A stretch of DNA of 64,000 nucleotides, from NCBI GenBank assembly GCA_045805565.1, contig JBJMKZ010000036.1, positions 62,001 to 126,000 on the forward strand, in the 5' to 3' direction. Positions within the stretch are counted from its first letter, which is position 1, and each line of letters begins with the position of its first letter. The notes beneath the pieces were generated by a model. It was not told where the DNA came from. It saw only the letters and a list, made by a program, of their open reading frames with translations, and made no database searches. A program made the translations under genes and the position numbers. This DNA comes from DATAEY01 sp045805565. GTDB lineage: Bacteria > Actinomycetota > Thermoleophilia > Solirubrobacterales > Solirubrobacteraceae. Shown here piece after piece: positions 34,401-43,116 of the stretch.

Positions 34401-34716
34401 GGAGGACGAGCACGGCACCATCAACCTGATCGTCTCGCCCCCGGTCTACGAGCGGCATCGCATGACCGTCCGCGCGGAGCCGCTGGTTCTCGCCGAGGGG
34501 CGCTTCGAGCGCCAGCCCGGCGGCGCCACCAGCCTGGTGGTCGAGGCGCTGCGCCCGCTGGAGGCCCCCGACCAGCCGCTGGCCGACGTGACGCGGCTGG
34601 CGACGATCGCCGATCGCAGCGCCCCGGATGAAGCTCTCGAGGACGAGGCGGCGGCGGCCGACTTCCGGGCGGTCGCCCCCGCGGTGATGAGCTTCGCGTC
34701 CGGGCGGCGGCGATGA
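31417..34716 (+). CDS. dnaE2: Error-prone DNA polymerase DnaE2
   Basis: A C-family polymerase of about 1099 residues, used in SOS translesion synthesis. The N-terminal PHP domain has ELHAHSAYSFLDGAS and LTDHNSLAGS. The palm has LPPGRGRGSS and the catalytic aspartates in LPDIDLDFP, with LSQHSGGMIVATRP and DTVGVFQIESRAQM further on. A helix-hairpin-helix region and a C-terminal OB fold (VQVGGLVVARQRP) follow. Length and motifs fit DnaE2 rather than the replicative DnaE1. I prefer ATG 31417, where conservation begins, over ATG 31399. In mycobacteria DnaE2 needs ImuA' and ImuB; neither is in this window. Confidence 0.93.
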   Translation: MPYVELHAHSAYSFLDGASLPEELVAAALEQGHDCLALTDHNSLAGSMELAQAARGLGLRAIHGAEVDLDDGRHLTLLVQDARGWSNLCRLVTAAHSHTRDVRPGPAGPPRVALATVLEHADGLVCLTGCASCGVEDEPTARRLLEAFGRDRLRVELQRPYWRDDRARNRRRCALARRLGIPCVATGNVHAHARERAWLQDAFVAVRLHTTLDASEPARRGNHTHVLASPAAMAARFADHPEAVAETARVAERLRFDLTQDLGYRYPGAEDGRANRTLAELCRARLCERYRGDPNRPEAEVRLEDELRVIGSLGLAGFFLLHHEMLELAREVAAEVRGTDSARTLLPPGRGRGSSVSSIVCFLTGLSHIDPVRNRLLLGRFLNSQLTDLPDIDLDFPRDIREALMPRVHERYGHDRSALVAAFPTYRARGAIRDLGKALGLAPGEIERVARGSEGDFARNVDRDIVAALGERRAATGRWPWLARLAAQAAGLPRHLSQHSGGMIVATRPLIDCCPVMPAAMEGRQIVQWDKDSCADAGFLKIDLLGLGMLSAVERCVEEIARSRQERIDLSRIPYDDPETYAAIQRADTVGVFQIESRAQMQSLHRTRPESLDDLTIQVAIVRPGPIQGGAVNPYVERRQRLREEPGFQVPHEHPSLEPILRDTLGTIIFQDQVLEVAIAFAGFSIGQAECLRRAMSRKRSEAAIEAHHRGFVEGAIARHGVGEATAERVWKMVVGFAGFGFPKAHGAAFGLLAYQSTWLRVHYGPEFLCSLLNEQPMGFYPPDALVHDAQRRGIEVLAPDIDRSQAECTVEGGAVRIGLGYVRGVRAGDVAALVAARSERPGGRFGSLAGVAAATGFAGGDASAGRAALERLAWAGACDRLAGDSRRAALWRLGVAAAGRRGVMGTQLALPLDLPQAPGLRDMGEWEAMLADYASTGMTLGEHALALLRESLPGGTASSRDLATMRHGSRVQVGGLVVARQRPATANGVVFLLLEDEHGTINLIVSPPVYERHRMTVRAEPLVLAEGRFERQPGGATSLVVEALRPLEAPDQPLADVTRLATIADRSAPDEALEDEAAAADFRAVAPAVMSFASGRRR

Positions 34717-34741
34717 GCGTCCGCCGGCTGACCCGACTCCC

Positions 34742-35350
34742 TCAGCCGGGGCTCAGCAGCTCCGCCACCTCGTCGTCGTCGACCTGCGCGAAGTCGCGAT
34801 AGAACTGCCCGACCGCGAAGAACTCGGGCGGCTCCACCACCATCGCCGTCCACGCCTCCCAGCGCTCCTGCCGCTCCCGCAGGCCCGGGCCGGAGGCGAC
34901 CGGGACCGCCATCGCCACCCGTGCCGGACGGTGGCGGGCGACCGTCTCCAGCGCCGCCGCCATCGAGCGTCCGGTCGCGAGTCCGTCGTCCACCACCAGC
35001 ACGACGCGGTCGTCCAGCGGTAGACGAGGGCGTCCTCGCCTCAAGGTCTGCGCCTGCCGCTGCGCCCGCTCCAGCTGGGGGGTGACCAGCTCCGGCGGCA
35101 GATCCTCGGGCAGCGCGACGCCGTCCTCGCTCACCGCCCCCAGCGCGTACTCCGGCTGCGCCGGGTGGCCGACCTTGCGCACCACCAGCACGTCGAGTGG
35201 CGCCTGCAGCGCGCGCGCCACCTCGGCGGCCACCGGCACCCCACCCCGGGCCAGACCCAGCACCACGATGTCGCCCTCGATCGGGGGCAGCACCTCGACG
35301 AGCCTGCGCCCGGCGTCCACCCGGTCCAGAAAGTGGTGCCGCATCGCCAT
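34742..35350 (-). CDS. Phosphoribosyltransferase family protein
   Basis: A 202-residue protein with a type I phosphoribosyltransferase core. The PRPP-binding motif is VVLVVDDGLATGRSM, and DVLVVRKVGHPAQPEYALGA is the flexible hood region. Such proteins, common in actinobacteria and often called predicted phosphoribosyltransferases, have no proven nucleobase. Its -10 lies six bases before the start. It converges with dnaE2 and is divergent from the cytochrome gene. Confidence 0.8.
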   Translation of the reverse strand: MAMRHHFLDRVDAGRRLVEVLPPIEGDIVVLGLARGGVPVAAEVARALQAPLDVLVVRKVGHPAQPEYALGAVSEDGVALPEDLPPELVTPQLERAQRQAQTLRRGRPRLPLDDRVVLVVDDGLATGRSMAAALETVARHRPARVAMAVPVASGPGLRERQERWEAWTAMVVEPPEFFAVGQFYRDFAQVDDDEVAELLSPG

Positions 35351-35356
35351 GAGGGG

Positions 35357-35362
35357 ACCGTA
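35357..35362 (-). promoter_or_regulatory. -10 element TACGGT, leaderless, phosphoribosyltransferase
   Basis: TACGGT ends 6 bases before the ATG at 35350. Confidence 0.45.
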
Positions 35363-35430
35363 CCCGGACGGTGCCCGCCCCCCACCCCTCGCGCACCGCC
35401 GCAACGGTTCCGCGCCTCCAGCACGCCAGG

Positions 35431-35436
35431 TATGGT
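35431..35436 (+). promoter_or_regulatory. -10 element TATGGT, leaderless, cytochrome c gene
   Basis: TATGGT ends 10 bases before ATG 35447 and overlaps the alternative ATG at 35432, which argues for the downstream start. Confidence 0.45.
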
Positions 35437-35446
35437 CCCCGCCCGC

Positions 35447-35947
35447 ATGGGTGCACTGCCGCTCGCGTTCCTCGGCGCCTGGATCCTCATCGCCCTGGGT
35501 CTGTTCCTGGTGGCCTTGCTCGGCGGGCCCTCGCGGGCTCGAGAGCGGCTGCTGCACTCGCAGACGCGGCGCGGGCGCCGGGTCGTCGGCGCCCTGATCG
35601 CAGCGGTGTTCCTGGCGATGGGCGTCGCGGTGCCGGCGCTGGTGGTGGCCCGCAGCGGCCACAAGGACCGGGCCGGGGCCGCCCGCGTGCGCCTCACCGC
35701 CGCACAGGAGCGGGGACGACAGCTGTTCGGGCACACGTGCAACCAGTGCCACACGCTGGCGGCCGCCAACACCGTCGGTGAGGTCGGTCCCAACCTCGAC
35801 AAGCTCAAGCCGCCCCGGGCGCTCGTGCTCGACGCCATTCGCAACGGGAGGGCGCGCGGGAAGGGCCGCATGCCGGCTGCGCTGCTCCAGGGCCGGGACG
35901 CAGCGGACGTCGCCAGCTTCGTGGCCGCGGTCGCGGGCAAGCAGTAG
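35447..35947 (+). CDS. Membrane-anchored c-type cytochrome
   Basis: A 166-residue protein with two N-terminal transmembrane helices (LAFLGAWILIALGLFLVALL and VVGALIAAVFLAMGVAVPAL) and one class I cytochrome domain outside. The haem site is HTCNQCH (Cys98, Cys101, His102) and the probable axial methionine is in KGRMPAALLQ. It resembles small cbb3/c6-like electron carriers. It is followed two bases later by a zinc-less TraR/DksA-like gene. Confidence 0.85.
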   Translation: MGALPLAFLGAWILIALGLFLVALLGGPSRARERLLHSQTRRGRRVVGALIAAVFLAMGVAVPALVVARSGHKDRAGAARVRLTAAQERGRQLFGHTCNQCHTLAAANTVGEVGPNLDKLKPPRALVLDAIRNGRARGKGRMPAALLQGRDAADVASFVAAVAGKQ

Positions 35948-35949
35948 CC

Positions 35950-36294
35950 GTGGAGGAGGCTCGGGCACGCGAGTTGCTGGCAGCCGAGCGCTCGCGCATC
36001 GAGCAGGCCCTGGCCGACCTCGATCGCGCCCCCGGAGACGAGCTCTCCCACCTCGACCAGCACCTGGCGGACGAGGGGTCAGAGTTGTTCGAGCAGGAGC
36101 GCGACAGCGGCATCGCGGAGAGCCTGCGCGAGGAGCTGGCGGCCGTCGAGCGAGCCGAGCAGCGCCTGGCGGCGGGTACCTACGGGCGGTCGGTGCAGAG
36201 CGGACGGCCGATCCCCGACGAGCGTCTGGAGGTCATTCCCACCGCCGAGCGCACCGTCGAGGAGCAGATCCGCCACGACCGCGGGGCCGGCTGA
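35950..36294 (+). CDS. TraR/DksA-like protein lacking the zinc finger
   Basis: A 114-residue protein with the helical hairpin (AARELLAAERSRIEQALADL, then SGIAESLREELAAVERAEQR) followed by LAAGTYGRSVQSGRPIPDER and LEVIPTAERTVEEQ. That second part follows the TraR/DksA zinc-finger layout, where one expects CxxC twice, yet no cysteine is present in the protein. Family members bind the RNA polymerase secondary channel. A cysteine-free form could be insensitive to zinc or oxidation. It begins at a GTG two bases after the cytochrome stop. Confidence 0.75.
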   Translation: MEEARARELLAAERSRIEQALADLDRAPGDELSHLDQHLADEGSELFEQERDSGIAESLREELAAVERAEQRLAAGTYGRSVQSGRPIPDERLEVIPTAERTVEEQIRHDRGAG

Positions 36295-36461
36295 CGTCCG
36301 ATCCGGCGCCGCTGTTAGCATGCCGCGCCGCCATACCGCTGAGGTGCCGCCCGGCGGCGAGCGGGTCGCGGAAGCGGGGACCCGAAGCCCTGGGGCGAGT
36401 CGCCTGTCGCGCGGCCCTTTCCGCGCGAGCCCGTCAGACCCCGCAAGCCACCGAGACAGGA

Positions 36462-36797
36462 ATGAGCCACATGTACGAGGCAGCCCGCGCCCTGCGAGAA
36501 GACGACCTGGAGCGGGCGGGCCGGGCCGATCCCGCCCGCGTCCGGTCCCATCGGCGCACCGTCACGATCACCGGCCGCCCGGACCCGGCGCCGCCGGCGC
36601 GACGCCTGCATGTCGTGCCTCCCGCCGGTGCCCCCGTGGCCTCCTCGCGCGCGCCCCGGCTGGTCCAGGTCAAGCGCCGTCGTCCCTCGCGGCCGCCCAT
36701 CGAGCGGGTGGCGTCCCCGCCGGACCGCCTTGCCATGTGGGCGCTGCTGATGGCGCTCCTGCTGGTCGCGGTCACCGTTCTCTCGTCACACTCCTGA
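36462..36797 (+). CDS. Small single-pass membrane protein, unknown
   Basis: A 111-residue protein with a long basic, Pro/Arg-rich cytoplasmic part (PPARRLHVVPPAG, VKRRRPSRPPIERV) and one C-terminal transmembrane helix (LAMWALLMALLLVAVTVL) ending in SSHS. No family recognised. The start could also be the ATG at 36471, which has a better-spaced AGGA. The 167 bases upstream show nothing recognisable. Confidence 0.5.
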   Translation: MSHMYEAARALREDDLERAGRADPARVRSHRRTVTITGRPDPAPPARRLHVVPPAGAPVASSRAPRLVQVKRRRPSRPPIERVASPPDRLAMWALLMALLLVAVTVLSSHS

Positions 36798-36923
36798 CCC
36801 CCCGGCGCCGCCGGCCGGGCCGGGCCGGCGCGTCGATTTTCCGCGCCGGGCGCTGAGCCGGCGTTTAGGCACACGCGTATATAGGGAGTCGGGCGACATC
36901 AGCGTGCGCCGTTTGTGCGGCGC

Positions 36924-36962
36924 TTGACGGCCTCGATACCCTTATCAATCGTAAGAAGTACG
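36924..36962 (+). promoter_or_regulatory. Promoter-like region with inverted repeat before the AhpD-like gene
   Basis: TTGACG at 36924-36929 could be a -35 box and TATCAAT (36944-36949 region) lies in an AT-richer patch. CGTA-AGAAG-TACG at 36950-36962 is a short inverted repeat, a layout typical of HxlR-family sites, and an HxlR gene is encoded two genes on. Part of the 232-base gap 36798-37029. Confidence 0.3.
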
Positions 36963-37029
36963 CCAAAGGTAAAGCAGCTTCGCGCCCACCCGGCGCGTGG
37001 TTGCACTCTCCTCACCGGGTGAGAACGCC

Positions 37030-37593
37030 ATGAAGACCGCAATGAGCAGGTTCCACATCCACGACGACCTCACGGCTCCCGAGGGCTCGGTGCCCGTCCT
37101 CAAGGGCGCCCTGGCCACCGGAGGCCAGCTTCCGAACTTCCTCGGCGTGCTGGCCGGTTCCCCCGCCGCACTGCGCGCCTACGCGCGCTTTCGCTCGGAG
37201 CTTCGCCAGGGCAAGATCGACCTGGCCACCTCCGAGCGGATCGCGCTGGCGGTGGCCGAGCACTACAAGTCGCAGCCCGGGGTCGCCATGCACAGCCGGA
37301 TGGGGCGCGCCGCCGGCCTTACGCTGGACGAGGTCTCGCTGGCGCGCGAGTTCGATTCGCGCGACGAGCGCCAGGCGGTCCTCCTGCGCTACCTCAAGGC
37401 GCTGGTCGCCGACGGCGAGCGACCGCCGATGCACCTGCACGAGGAGGCGCGCGAGGCTGGCTGGTCGGACGAGCAACTGCTCGAGGCGATCGCCCACGTG
37501 GCGCTCGAGACCTTCACCGCCACCATCAACGTGGCCGGCGACGTCCCGGTCGACGGCTCGACCGAGGAGTCGCGGGTGCTGCGGGCCGCCTGA
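37030..37593 (+). CDS. AhpD/carboxymuconolactone-decarboxylase-like protein without the CxxC
   Basis: A 187-residue all-helical protein of the AhpD/CMD superfamily: ERIALAVAEHYKSQPGVAMH, GRAAGLTLDEVSLAREF and LEAIAHVALETFTATINVAG. In AhpD the helix after ALAVAE carries CxxC and a histidine; here this reads QPGVAMHSRM, so both cysteines are missing and peroxidase activity like that of AhpD is unlikely. The neighbour five bases downstream is an HxlR regulator, which suggests a stress- or substrate-induced pair. Confidence 0.75.
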   Translation: MKTAMSRFHIHDDLTAPEGSVPVLKGALATGGQLPNFLGVLAGSPAALRAYARFRSELRQGKIDLATSERIALAVAEHYKSQPGVAMHSRMGRAAGLTLDEVSLAREFDSRDERQAVLLRYLKALVADGERPPMHLHEEAREAGWSDEQLLEAIAHVALETFTATINVAGDVPVDGSTEESRVLRAA

Positions 37594-37597
37594 GGCG

Positions 37598-37987
37598 ATG
37601 GCACCGCCCGAGGCAGCCGGCGCGGGCGACCACGCCGGCTGTTGCCCGCTCTACCACCAGGCCGTCGAGCTCATCGGCAAGCGCTGGACGGGCGCGATCG
37701 TCAGCGTCCTGCTGGCGCGGCCGCTGCGCTTCTCGGAGATCTCCCAGGCCGTCCCCCAGCTCTCCGACCGCCTGCTCTCCGAGCGCATGAAGGAGCTCGA
37801 GGCGCGCGGCATGGTGGAGCGCAGGGTCCTCCCCGGGCCGCCGGTGCGGGTCGAATACCGGCTGACGGAGATGGGACGCGATCTCGCGCCGGCGCTCTCC
37901 GAGCTCAAGCGCTGGGCGCACCGCTGGCTCACCGACGATTCCTCCGACGCGCACGCGCCGGAGCCGATCGCGGCCGTACGGTCCTGA
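37598..37987 (+). CDS. HxlR-family transcriptional regulator
   Basis: A 129-residue winged-helix regulator. CCPLYHQAVELIGKRWTGAIV is the family signature at the N-terminus, followed by LRFSEISQAVPQLSDRLLSE (recognition helix) and the wing RRVLPGPPVRVEYRLTEMG. The two adjacent cysteines at the N-terminus match the position of the redox- or quinone-sensing cysteine in YodB/HypR-type members. It probably controls its own two-gene operon. Confidence 0.88.
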   Translation: MAPPEAAGAGDHAGCCPLYHQAVELIGKRWTGAIVSVLLARPLRFSEISQAVPQLSDRLLSERMKELEARGMVERRVLPGPPVRVEYRLTEMGRDLAPALSELKRWAHRWLTDDSSDAHAPEPIAAVRS

Positions 37988-37992
37988 TCGTC

Positions 37993-37998
37993 TAGGGT
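37993..37998 (+). promoter_or_regulatory. -10 element TAGGGT for glutamine synthetase
   Basis: TAGGGT lies about 60 bases before the TTG start, giving a leader with the Shine-Dalgarno AGGAGGG at 38047-38053. Confidence 0.4.
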
Positions 37999-38058
37999 TC
38001 GCGATCGCCCGGGCCGGCCCCCGGCTCTCTCCAGCGCCCGGAACCAGGAGGGCTTGCT

Positions 38059-39396
38059 TTGGCCGATCAGCCGACCACCGCCGATGACGTCAAGGCGCTC
38101 GTCGAGGAGCGCTCGATCCGGTTCATCCGGTTCTGGTTCACCGACATCCTCGGCCAGCTGAAGTCCTTCTCGATCAACGCCGCCGAGCTCGACGACGCCT
38201 TCGAGGGCGGGATGGGGTTCGACGGCTCGTCGATCACCGGCTTCAACGCGATCGAGGAGTCGGACATGATCGCCCAGCCCGACGCCTCGACCTTCGCGGT
38301 CCTCCCCTGGCGGCCCGAGGAGCAGGGCGTCGGGCGGATGTTCTGCGACGTCCTCACCCCCGAGCGGACTCCCTACGAGGGCGACCCCCGCCATGTCCTG
38401 CGCCGCGCGGTGGAGAGGGCGCAGTCCCTGGGGTTCGACCGCTTCTACGTGGGCCCCGAGCTCGAGTACTTCTACTTTCGCAGCGCCGACGGCACCGAGG
38501 TCCTCGACCGGGGCGGCTACTTCGACCTGACCACGCTGGACGCCGGCTCGGATCTGCGCCGCGAGACCGTGCTGGCGCTCGAGCGCCTGGGCATCCACGT
38601 CGAGTACACCCACCACGAGGTCGGCCCGTCCCAGCACGAGATCGACATGCGCTACGCGGACGCGCTGAAGATGGCGGACGACTGCATGACGTACCGCATC
38701 ACGGTCAAGGAGTACGCGATGAAGTACGGACTGCACGCCACCTTCATGCCCAAGCCGCTGTTCGGCCAGAACGGGTCCGGCATGCACACCCATCAGTCGC
38801 TGTTTCGCGACGGCGCCAACGCGTTCTACGACGCCGACGACCAGTACTTCCTGTCCGACACCGGCAAGCAGTTCATCGCCGGCCAGCTCAAGCACGCGCG
38901 CGAGATCTGCTCGATCTTCGCCCAGTGGGTGAACTCCTACAAGCGCCTGGTGCCCGGTTACGAGGCGCCCGTCTACTGCGCCTGGTCGCGCCGCAACCGC
39001 TCCGCGCTGGTGCGGGTGCCCCTCTATCACCCCGGCAAGGAGCAGGCCACCCGGATGGAGCTGCGCTGCCCCGACCCGTCGTGCAATCCATATCTCACCT
39101 TCGCGGCGCTCCTGCACGCCGGGCTCGAGGGCATCGAGAACGGGTACGAGCTGCCCGAGCCGATGGAGAAGAACCTCTACCACCTCTCGCCCGACGACCG
39201 CCGGCGGCTGGGCATCGAGCAGCTCCCCGAGACCCTCGGCGAGGCCATCGAGCTGACCGCGGAGTCAGAGCTCGTCCTGCGCACGCTGGGCGAGCACATG
39301 TTCAACCGCTACGTCGAGATCAAGCGCCAGGAGTGGGAGGACTATCGAATCCAGGTCACGCCCTGGGAGCTCGACCGCTACCTGCCGGTGCTGTGA
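38059..39396 (+). CDS. glnA: Glutamine synthetase, type I
   Basis: A 445-residue enzyme making glutamine from glutamate, ammonia and ATP. FWFTDILGQLKSFSI starts the N-domain, GMGFDGSSITGF and VGPELEYFYF carry metal-binding glutamates, GQNGSGMHTHQS is the ATP/metal region, and PGYEAPVYCAWSRRNRSALV binds glutamate. The adenylylation loop reads EKNLYHLSPDDRR and the length matches the GSI-alpha group rather than the longer adenylylated GSI-beta. Start is TTG with a good AGGAGGG six bases before. No PII or GlnR gene is near. Confidence 0.93.
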   Translation: MADQPTTADDVKALVEERSIRFIRFWFTDILGQLKSFSINAAELDDAFEGGMGFDGSSITGFNAIEESDMIAQPDASTFAVLPWRPEEQGVGRMFCDVLTPERTPYEGDPRHVLRRAVERAQSLGFDRFYVGPELEYFYFRSADGTEVLDRGGYFDLTTLDAGSDLRRETVLALERLGIHVEYTHHEVGPSQHEIDMRYADALKMADDCMTYRITVKEYAMKYGLHATFMPKPLFGQNGSGMHTHQSLFRDGANAFYDADDQYFLSDTGKQFIAGQLKHAREICSIFAQWVNSYKRLVPGYEAPVYCAWSRRNRSALVRVPLYHPGKEQATRMELRCPDPSCNPYLTFAALLHAGLEGIENGYELPEPMEKNLYHLSPDDRRRLGIEQLPETLGEAIELTAESELVLRTLGEHMFNRYVEIKRQEWEDYRIQVTPWELDRYLPVL

Positions 39397-39423
39397 GCTC
39401 CCCCCCGCACCGCCCGACCGTCG

Positions 39424-39437
39424 CGGCGGCGCCGCCG
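39424..39437. terminator. Candidate palindrome between convergent glnA and YyaL-like gene
   Basis: CGGCGGCGCCGCCG is a perfect 14-base palindrome in the 46-base gap between two converging genes. It has no loop and no T-run, so its action as a terminator is doubtful. Confidence 0.25.
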
Positions 39438-39442
39438 ACGCG

Positions 39443-41410
<1,968 letters not shown>

Positions 41411-41417
41411 GGTCCAG

Positions 41418-41423
41418 AGGCTA
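41418..41423 (-). promoter_or_regulatory. -10 element TAGCCT, leaderless, YyaL-like gene
   Basis: TAGCCT ends 7 bases before the ATG at 41410. Confidence 0.5.
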
Positions 41424-41468
41424 CCCCTGGCCGCCGCGGCCACACGGCGGGGCCGGCGACCCGGACGC

Positions 41469-41474
41469 TAGGGT
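41469..41474 (+). promoter_or_regulatory. -10 element TAGGGT, leaderless, ridA
   Basis: TAGGGT ends 7 bases before the ATG at 41482. Confidence 0.5.
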
Positions 41475-41481
41475 GCCGGGC

Positions 41482-41874
41482 ATGGCCCAGCACCGAGATC
41501 CGGTGACCGCCGTCGGAGCGCCGGCGGCGGTCGGTCCCTATGCGCATGCCATCCGCGCCGGCGGACTGCTGTTCTGCTCGGGGCAGGTCGCGCTCGACCC
41601 CGAGTCGGGCGACCTGGCGGCAGGGGGCCATCCCGAGCAGACCGTCCGCTGCCTGGAGAACCTGGCGGCGGTATGCGCGGCGGCGGGGGCCGAGCTGCGC
41701 GACGCGGTGAGGCTCACGGTGTACGTCACCGACATGGGAGCGTTCGAGGAGGTCAACCGGGCCTACTCGGGGTTCTTTTCCTCGGACCCCCCGGCCCGCA
41801 GCGTGGTGGGCGTCACCGCACTGCCGCGGGGATCCCTGGTCGAGATCGACGCCATCGTGGCCCTGCCCGCCTGA
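41482..41874 (+). CDS. ridA: RidA-family imine/enamine deaminase
   Basis: A 130-residue trimeric deaminase that hydrolyses 2-aminoacrylate and related imines released by PLP enzymes. GAPAAVGPYAHAIRAGGLLF is the family start, and PARSVVGVTALPRGSLVEID carries the catalytic arginine and glutamate. It lies 18 bases before the threonine ammonia-lyase gene, whose product makes exactly this type of intermediate, so the pair is a production-and-clean-up unit. Confidence 0.9.
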   Translation: MAQHRDPVTAVGAPAAVGPYAHAIRAGGLLFCSGQVALDPESGDLAAGGHPEQTVRCLENLAAVCAAAGAELRDAVRLTVYVTDMGAFEEVNRAYSGFFSSDPPARSVVGVTALPRGSLVEIDAIVALPA

Positions 41875-41892
41875 GCGCGGGATGATTGGCGG

Positions 41893-43113
41893 GTGGCGGA
41901 GGGCGATCCCACGCTCGACGACATCCGCCGGGCGCGCGCGGAGGGCGCCGGCGTGGTCGTCCACACCCCGGTCCTGTCCTCGCGCACGATCTCCGGGGTC
42001 ACCGGCGGAACCGTGCTGCTCAAGGCCGAGAACCTGCAGCGCACGGGGTCGTTCAAGCTGCGAGGCGCACTGGCCAAGATCGGGTCGCTCGGCGAGCGGC
42101 ACGTCAAGGGGGTCGTGGCGGGCAGCGCCGGCAACCACGCCCAGGCCGTGGCGTACGCGGCCCGCACCCGCGACCTGCCCTGCGAGGTGTTCATGCCCGC
42201 CGACGCCTCGATCGCCAAGACCGACTCGGCGACCCAGCTGGGCGCGACCGTGCGGGTCGTCGAGGGTTCCGTCGACGACAGCGTGGCGGCGGCCCGCGAG
42301 CACGCCGCGCAGCGGGGGCTGGCGTTCATCCATCCGTTCGACGACCCGGTGGTGATCGCCGGGCAGGCGACGCTGGGGCTCGAGCTGCTGGCGGACGTGC
42401 CCGACCTGGCCAAGGTGGTGGTCCCGGTGGGAGGCGGCGGGCTGGCGAGCGGGATCGCCATCGCGGTCAAGCGACGCAACCCCCGCATCGAGGTGGTAGG
42501 GATACAGGTCGAGGCATGGCCGGCCGTGCGCGACTCGCTGCGCCGCGGGCGGCCGGTGGAGACCAGGCCCGCCGCCACCATCGCTGACGGAATCGCGGTC
42601 AAACGGCCCGGAGAACTCACCCTGGGGCTGATCGAGCGCTGGCTGGACGGCGTCGAGGTGGTCGCCGAGGACGAGGTGGCCGAGGCGATGGTGCTCCTGC
42701 TCGAGCGAGCCAAGCTGGTGGTCGAGGGCGCCGGTGCGGTGGGCGTGGCGGCGCTGATGGGCGAGGTGGTCGAGCCCGCGGCGCAGGGCGTGACCGTGGT
42801 CGTGCTCTCCGGGGGGAACGTCGACCCCGGCGTGCTGGCCGGGGTGGTGCGCCGTCACGAGAGCAGCGCCGGCCGGCGCCTGGTGGTGCTGACCCGCGTG
42901 GCGGACCGCCCGGGCGGGCTGGCGGCGCTGCTGTCGTGCGTGGCGGCGGCGGGCGCGAACCTGGTCGACGTCTCCCACGTGCGCGAGGGCCTCGACCTGC
43001 ACGTGCGCGAGACGGCGGTCGAGCTGGTGATGGAGACACGCGGCCCGGAGCACGCCGACCAGGTCCTCGCCGCCCTGCGCGAGCGCGAATACGAGGCGCG
43101 CGTGCTGCGCTGA
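41893..43113 (+). CDS. ilvA: Threonine ammonia-lyase with ACT domain
   Basis: A 406-residue PLP enzyme turning threonine into 2-oxobutyrate and ammonia. The PLP lysine is in RTGSFKLRGA, GSAGNHAQAVA binds the substrate carboxylate, and VVVPVGGGGLASGI holds the cofactor phosphate. The C-terminal part (about residues 330-406; RLVVLTRVADRPGGLAALL) is a single ACT domain, as in the TdcB-like class of about 400 residues, rather than the double regulatory domain of E. coli IlvA. Feedback by an amino acid is possible. GTG start. Confidence 0.88.
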   Translation: MAEGDPTLDDIRRARAEGAGVVVHTPVLSSRTISGVTGGTVLLKAENLQRTGSFKLRGALAKIGSLGERHVKGVVAGSAGNHAQAVAYAARTRDLPCEVFMPADASIAKTDSATQLGATVRVVEGSVDDSVAAAREHAAQRGLAFIHPFDDPVVIAGQATLGLELLADVPDLAKVVVPVGGGGLASGIAIAVKRRNPRIEVVGIQVEAWPAVRDSLRRGRPVETRPAATIADGIAVKRPGELTLGLIERWLDGVEVVAEDEVAEAMVLLLERAKLVVEGAGAVGVAALMGEVVEPAAQGVTVVVLSGGNVDPGVLAGVVRRHESSAGRRLVVLTRVADRPGGLAALLSCVAAAGANLVDVSHVREGLDLHVRETAVELVMETRGPEHADQVLAALREREYEARVLR

Positions 43114-43116
43114 GCG

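Noticed and set aside
36320..36856. 178-codon open frame over the small membrane protein gene
   Set aside because: It is Arg/Pro-rich without hydrophobic or domain character. The frame starting at 36462 gives a sensible transmembrane helix.
39424..39437. CGGCGGCGCCGCCG as a regulatory operator
   Set aside because: Such GC palindromes arise often in this base composition, and it lies between convergent gene ends, so a regulator site is improbable. It is listed only as a weak terminator candidate.
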